NCBI GenBank assembly: GCA_003427395.1
Contig: BFEA01000214.1
Location: forward strand, 1,220,536 to 1,240,908
Source of the DNA: Chara braunii
Taxonomy: Eukaryota > Streptophyta > Charophyceae > Charales > Characeae
Direction of reading: 5' to 3'
DNA: 20,373 nucleotides
Each line of letters starts with the position of its first letter. The stretch's first letter is position 1. The translations under genes were made by a program, and so were the position numbers. Shown here one piece after another: positions 17,110-20,373 of the stretch. The notes under the pieces are model-generated. The model saw only the letters and a program-made list of their open reading frames with translations, did no database searches and had not been told where the DNA came from.

Positions 17110-18470
17110 TTAAAGTCTCCCTTTCTCGTGGACGATGGTCACTTCCGCATCGACCGCTTCCTTGCCCTTCCTTTTTGGTTCATCTCTAAGGCTCTCTCGA
17201 CATCTAAAAGGCTTGAGGCGGACCCCCGCGACAGGGTTTCGTAACCTGGTGCCATCTAATTCAGCAAGGAGATAGGCTCCCCCATCCAATCTCTTTAGAA
17301 CCCGGTACGACCCCATCCACCGGTTGGCTAGTTTTCGGCTCCAAGTCTTTTCTAGCGATGAGTCGTACATTAGGACGAGGTCGCTAGTCCCTATCGGTGT
17401 TTGAGGGACCCGCAGATTTTTATCCCACCTTTCTTTCTCTTTTGTCCTCTCCTTCTCGATGTTTCTCCCTGCCTCTATAAGTTTGGCGTCAAGATTTTCG
17501 GCTATTGGTTGTATTCTCGCTTCTAAGAACTCGCCCCTCGTCGTGCAGGTCTTCCAGGAGACACTCGACCAAGTGTCGACATGAAATTCGATGGGCAGGG
17601 GACAATGTTTACCGAACCAAAAGGTGTAAGGTGGATAACCCGTACTCAATTTTACCGTGATGTTGTCTGCCCAAACTGCATATCGTAAATACTTAGGTCA
17701 TTGTTCCACACGTCCTTTGCACCATTTTGCCAAGGCGTCTACAAGCGTTTGGTGACCTCTTTCAACCGGAGCGTTGCTTTGGGGATGATAGGCGGTCATG
17801 TAGGCCGCCTTAATCCCTGCCTTAGCCAATATCACCTTGACTCTTTGACTTAGGAATTCCGACCCCCTATTCATAACTATCTTTCCGACACATCCGTACC
17901 GCGCAATGTATTCCAGGAGAAAGTCACTCACTTCCTCGACCGTCTTCTTCTTAATAGTCTTTGTTTCTACGAATCCGGTGAGGTCGTCGCGGGCACTGAT
18001 TATGTATCGAAGCCCACCGACTCCTTTAGGCATTGTTACCAAGTCAATATGGACCTTTTCGCCCGGCACTGTGGGGAGCGACGGAACTAGGGGTTCCTTG
18101 TAGCTAACTGTCGCCCTCTTTTGGCAAACCTCACAAGTCAAACAATACTTCTCTACTTCTCCGTACTGCCCATCCCACCAATCGAGTCTACGGACCTTAT
18201 CAAAGGTCTCTTTTACCCCTCTATGTCCTCTAACGACCCCATCGTGCAACTCTTCTATAACCGCTTTCCTTTCCTCCGGATCGCAAAGCACCCTCATGGG
18301 AATTGCAAACTCTTCTATACCCGAGCGCTTCTCTCTTAATCACCTCGGTGCCTTCCCCCCTTCCTGCTAGGTAAAGTCCTATGTCGCGGTACTTTCCGTC
18401 GTAAAGGTTAGCGAGGAACGTCCTAGGGACCTCTTCCTCTCGAGTGGTTTCAGCCACTTGCGCCCTATTA
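17110..18470 (-). pseudogene. Ty3/gypsy integrase fragment
   Basis: The integrase inserts the cDNA of an LTR retrotransposon. The 5' edge (18470-18300) reads RTFLANLYDGKYRDIGLYLA, the region between RNase H and integrase, then shifts frame near 18300. From 18297 it shows an HHCC zinc site (HDGVVRGH; CLTCEVC), the core with HIDLV (first Asp), VMNRGSEF where the second catalytic Asp has become Asn, and HPQSNAPVERGHQTL (Glu). The Asn-to-Glu spacing is 35 residues, as expected for DD35E. A TGA at 17698-17700 replaces what is usually a Trp codon. The frame then continues with GYPPYTFWFGKHCPLP and the GPY/F-type module (MGSYRVLKRLDGGAYLLAEL, NPVAGVRLKPF). RT, protease and gag are absent, so only the 3' end of the element remains. 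Confidence 0.9.
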
Positions 18471-18559
18471 GCGGCAGTGGAGATGGCGGGATATCACGCG
18501 TCCTGCTAGTGAGGGGGCTAGCTGGTAGGATGGAAATAGGGTATAGCGGCAGTGGAGAT
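18469..18559 (+). repeat. 16-bp direct repeat flanking the truncated end of the gypsy fragment
   Basis: TAGCGGCAGTGGAGAT occurs at 18469-18484 and again, identical, at 18544-18559, a 75-bp period. The first copy sits exactly where recognisable gypsy coding sequence ends, so it could mark a rearrangement or a tandem duplication at the break. Confidence 0.75.
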
Positions 18560-19045
18560 CGTGGCTCTGCTGCAGTAAGTCTTGCCGGAGTGAGGTAAAG
18601 AGGATTGATTGGGGGGGGGTTCTGAGTCGTTTTTCTTGCTTATATGTTTGTCTTAGTCATTTCTATAAAAAAAAAAGAAAAAAACGTGGCTTGGTGAGGC
18701 TATAGTCTACAGATGTCATCACATTACTACTATTAGGGTGTTGTGCAATAGTGTTTTCCAATGAATGCATTCCAACGTATACAGTGTAGGAATTGAGCTA
18801 CATGAATTGCAGGCGCAGGGCAACGGGCGAGGAGGATCAGATAGATCTCCGCAGCGAATTTGGAGACTAGCGGCCGGACGTTTTGCAATTATGGCAAAGT
18901 GATCGAGGGGGGGAGGATGAATGTACGGTAACGGTACTAACGGGCGAATGTCTTGAACATACAACGCAGTAGGGGAACATTACGACGATGGCATCATTGC
19001 CTGAGTGGACTTGGCATAAGGGGCTATGCTGGGATGGTTCTGCGA

Positions 19046-19047
<2 letters not shown>
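18560..19047. other. Non-coding stretch, no gene seen
   Basis: No coding motif on either strand. It holds a G10 run near 18610-18620 and an A-rich run at about 18667-18684 (AAAAAAAAAAGAAAAAAACG) that could be the tail of an old plus-strand retroposed sequence. Confidence 0.5.

Positions 19048-19086
<39 letters not shown>
19048..19086 (+). repeat. Poly-T run of 39
   Basis: 39 uninterrupted T. Read on the minus strand it is a poly-A run and could be the tail of a minus-strand retroposed copy lying to its right. I found no matching target-site duplication. Confidence 0.9.
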
Positions 19087-19089
<3 letters not shown>

Positions 19090-19195
19090 ATTGTAGTAAC
19101 AGATTGTGTTCTCCACGAGAGTAATTAAAAGCCTTGCATAATGTGAATTTTTTTTATTTTTTATTTTTTTTTATTTTTTTAAATTTAAGCCAGAT

Positions 19196-19234
19196 GTCGT
19201 ATGATCCAGGCACTTCCGGCCTGGTTCGTACGAC
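19196..19234. repeat. 16-bp-arm hairpin
   Basis: GTCGTATGATCCAGGC (19196-19211) pairs with GCCTGGTTCGTACGAC (19219-19234), 14 of 16 positions matching, around a 7-nt loop. A second small hairpin (GCCGGA with TCCGGC, 19256-19274) follows. It does not fit a tRNA and its origin is unknown. Confidence 0.7.
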
Positions 19235-19349
19235 GACCGCTTTTGAATTATACAAGCCGGAAAACGGGTCCGGCATCCCTTACATCATAGAGAAAGCCAG
19301 GGGGTAAACAGTCTTCTCTGACCATACGAAAATGGCGAAATACTAAATA

Positions 19350-19382
19350 TGCACTATGCAATCCTAATTGTGCACTATGCAA
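19350..19382 (+). repeat. Twin 12-bp repeat, 21-bp period
   Basis: TGCACTATGCAA occurs at 19350-19361 and 19371-19382. The motif is a near-palindrome. No function is evident. Confidence 0.8.
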
Positions 19383-19969
19383 ATAATCCTCAAAAAAGAA
19401 AAACAAAACAGAACCTACAAAAGCAAAGCCTATCACCCCCAGGCGTACTGTCTGAGTTCTGTTTTTTTTTTTCTGTTTTTTTTTAAAAATACAGTCCCTG
19501 TTGCTGCTAGGGGTGCGGATAAGAGCAGACACCAGTTGTTTTATAACTTTTATTATTACTTGCATTACTTCAATTTTTTCATAACGAATGAGCTGTAAGG
19601 GGTTGGTCTGTTTTGTTTTGAGGATGGCATTAGGGGATGCTGGAGCCACTGTGCCGTGCAAGCCGGAGCGAATCTGTATTAGAAGGAGAAGCCATGGTTT
19701 GGTTTGCAGACTTTTCAGCTGGGGCCGGTGATGCCTCGTGCATAGTTGCTACTCTTGCGAGCCGCCTACACATATGTGAGGGACGCCGGGCCCGATTCTC
19801 GGCCTGTATTATAATAATAATTGTGTTTTTTCTTAAAAAAAGAAAAAACAGGAGAGGAAAAAAAATGGGTGAAAAAAAAAAAGAAAACGCCAGTCGAACC
19901 CCGCAGGCTGTTGGTTCCCACCTCCCACTGAGCCGCGGAGTAACTCCTACAAATGTCCATCACCACCCC
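19383..19969. other. AT-rich non-coding stretch, no gene seen
   Basis: Several homopolymer runs (T10 and T9 near 19461-19484, A-rich 19835-19892) and no coding motif on either strand. Open frames across the A/T runs are Lys- or Phe-rich artefacts. Confidence 0.6.
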
Positions 19970-19971
19970 TA

Positions 19972-20076
19972 CAGTCTTCCCCCGAATACAACGCACGGTC
20001 ATTCTAGATGAATTTAGACTGAAGTATGCCCCAAATTCAGCTATAATGACCGTACGTTGTATTCGGGGGAAGACAG
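19972..20076. mobile_element. Foldback MITE, ~105 bp, pogo-like ends (inferred)
   Basis: Two 47-nt arms (19969-20015 and 20033-20079), inverted and about 43 of 47 identical, surround a 17-nt spacer. Each arm begins, reading inward, CTAC(A/T)GTCTTCCCCCGAA and continues TACAACG(C/T)ACGGTCATT. If the TA at 19970-19971 and 20077-20078 is the target duplication, the element is 105 bp with ends CAGTCTTCCC and CTGTCTTCCC. TA targets with CAGT-starting ends are typical of pogo-type Tc1/mariner relatives. There is no coding capacity, so it would depend on a transposase elsewhere. Confidence 0.7.
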
Positions 20077-20286
20077 TAGGACACACAGACATCCCGAAAA
20101 GAGTGCCTACCCCCAACAGTGCTGCAGGCACTCCACACAAGCAAACATCAACTACGCGGCACTATTTAGAGGTGCTCGCTTACTAGGAAAATATAGAAGG
20201 ATTAGTTTTAATTAATTAAAAAAAAAAAAGAAGGAAGGGAGACATATAAACACAGAACTGATTTTTTTTTTTGGGTGTGCTCATTT

Positions 20287-20319
20287 ACACACACACAGTA
20301 TCACACACAAACACACACA

Positions 20320-20373
<54 letters not shown>
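20287..20373 (+). repeat. Compound (CA)n-(GA)n microsatellite
   Basis: Imperfect then perfect CA repeats (20287-20336) pass directly into a GA run that continues to the window edge. Confidence 0.95.

Noticed and set aside
19048-19086. Poly-T as the tail of a minus-strand SINE
   Set aside because: No recognisable body, internal promoter boxes or target-site duplication found beside it.
19190-19245. Possible tRNA because of GGTTCG next to paired arms
   Set aside because: The arms form a single long hairpin; no acceptor, D or anticodon arm can be fitted.

Overview
The window is dense in retrotransposons and holds no intact host gene that I can support. Its content suggests a streptophyte green-algal genome. 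A Chara-like alga is my best guess, because a permuted GIY-YIG Penelope-like element sits beside plant-type LINE and Ty3/gypsy sequences. That assignment is inference from element types, not from a marker gene. All recognisable coding regions carry stops and frameshifts and are annotated as pseudogenes.

Layout. (1) About 1-3002 and 8081-12955 are two halves of one minus-strand LINE. Read on the minus strand it runs as follows: tandem ~70-bp 5' monomers (12663-12955), a very long Gln-rich ORF1 (12618 to 9907), a 32-nt gap, then ORF2 (from ATG 9874 to the stop at 99-101). ORF2 has a Pro-rich head, an APE-type endonuclease, a linker, an RT with FADD, and a zf-RVT-like tail. (2) About 3003-8079 is a plus-strand element inserted in the LINE's RT leader, flanked by near-identical 8-9 bp sequences. 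It reads: remnant CCHC knuckle, charged coiled coil, a small SAP-like segment, GIY-YIG endonuclease, a CxC...GH linker, a Penelope-type RT, hairpin repeats, a candidate type I hammerhead ribozyme and a pyrimidine tract. The endonuclease lies N-terminal to the RT, the permuted order known from the Chlamys/Naiad group of Penelope-like elements. (3) 12956-16849 is non-coding, with long CT tracts and degenerate duplications. (4) 16850-18470 is a minus-strand Ty3/gypsy integrase fragment with a basic C-terminal tail. (5) 18471-20373 is AT-rich, with homopolymers, hairpins, a ~105-bp foldback MITE and a terminal CA/GA microsatellite.

The most notable items are the nested insertion, the domain-permuted Penelope-like element with a gag-like N-terminus and a hammerhead candidate, the promoter-like monomers at the LINE 5' end, and the pogo-like foldback MITE. 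Names given to families rest on motif reading only; no database search was possible.
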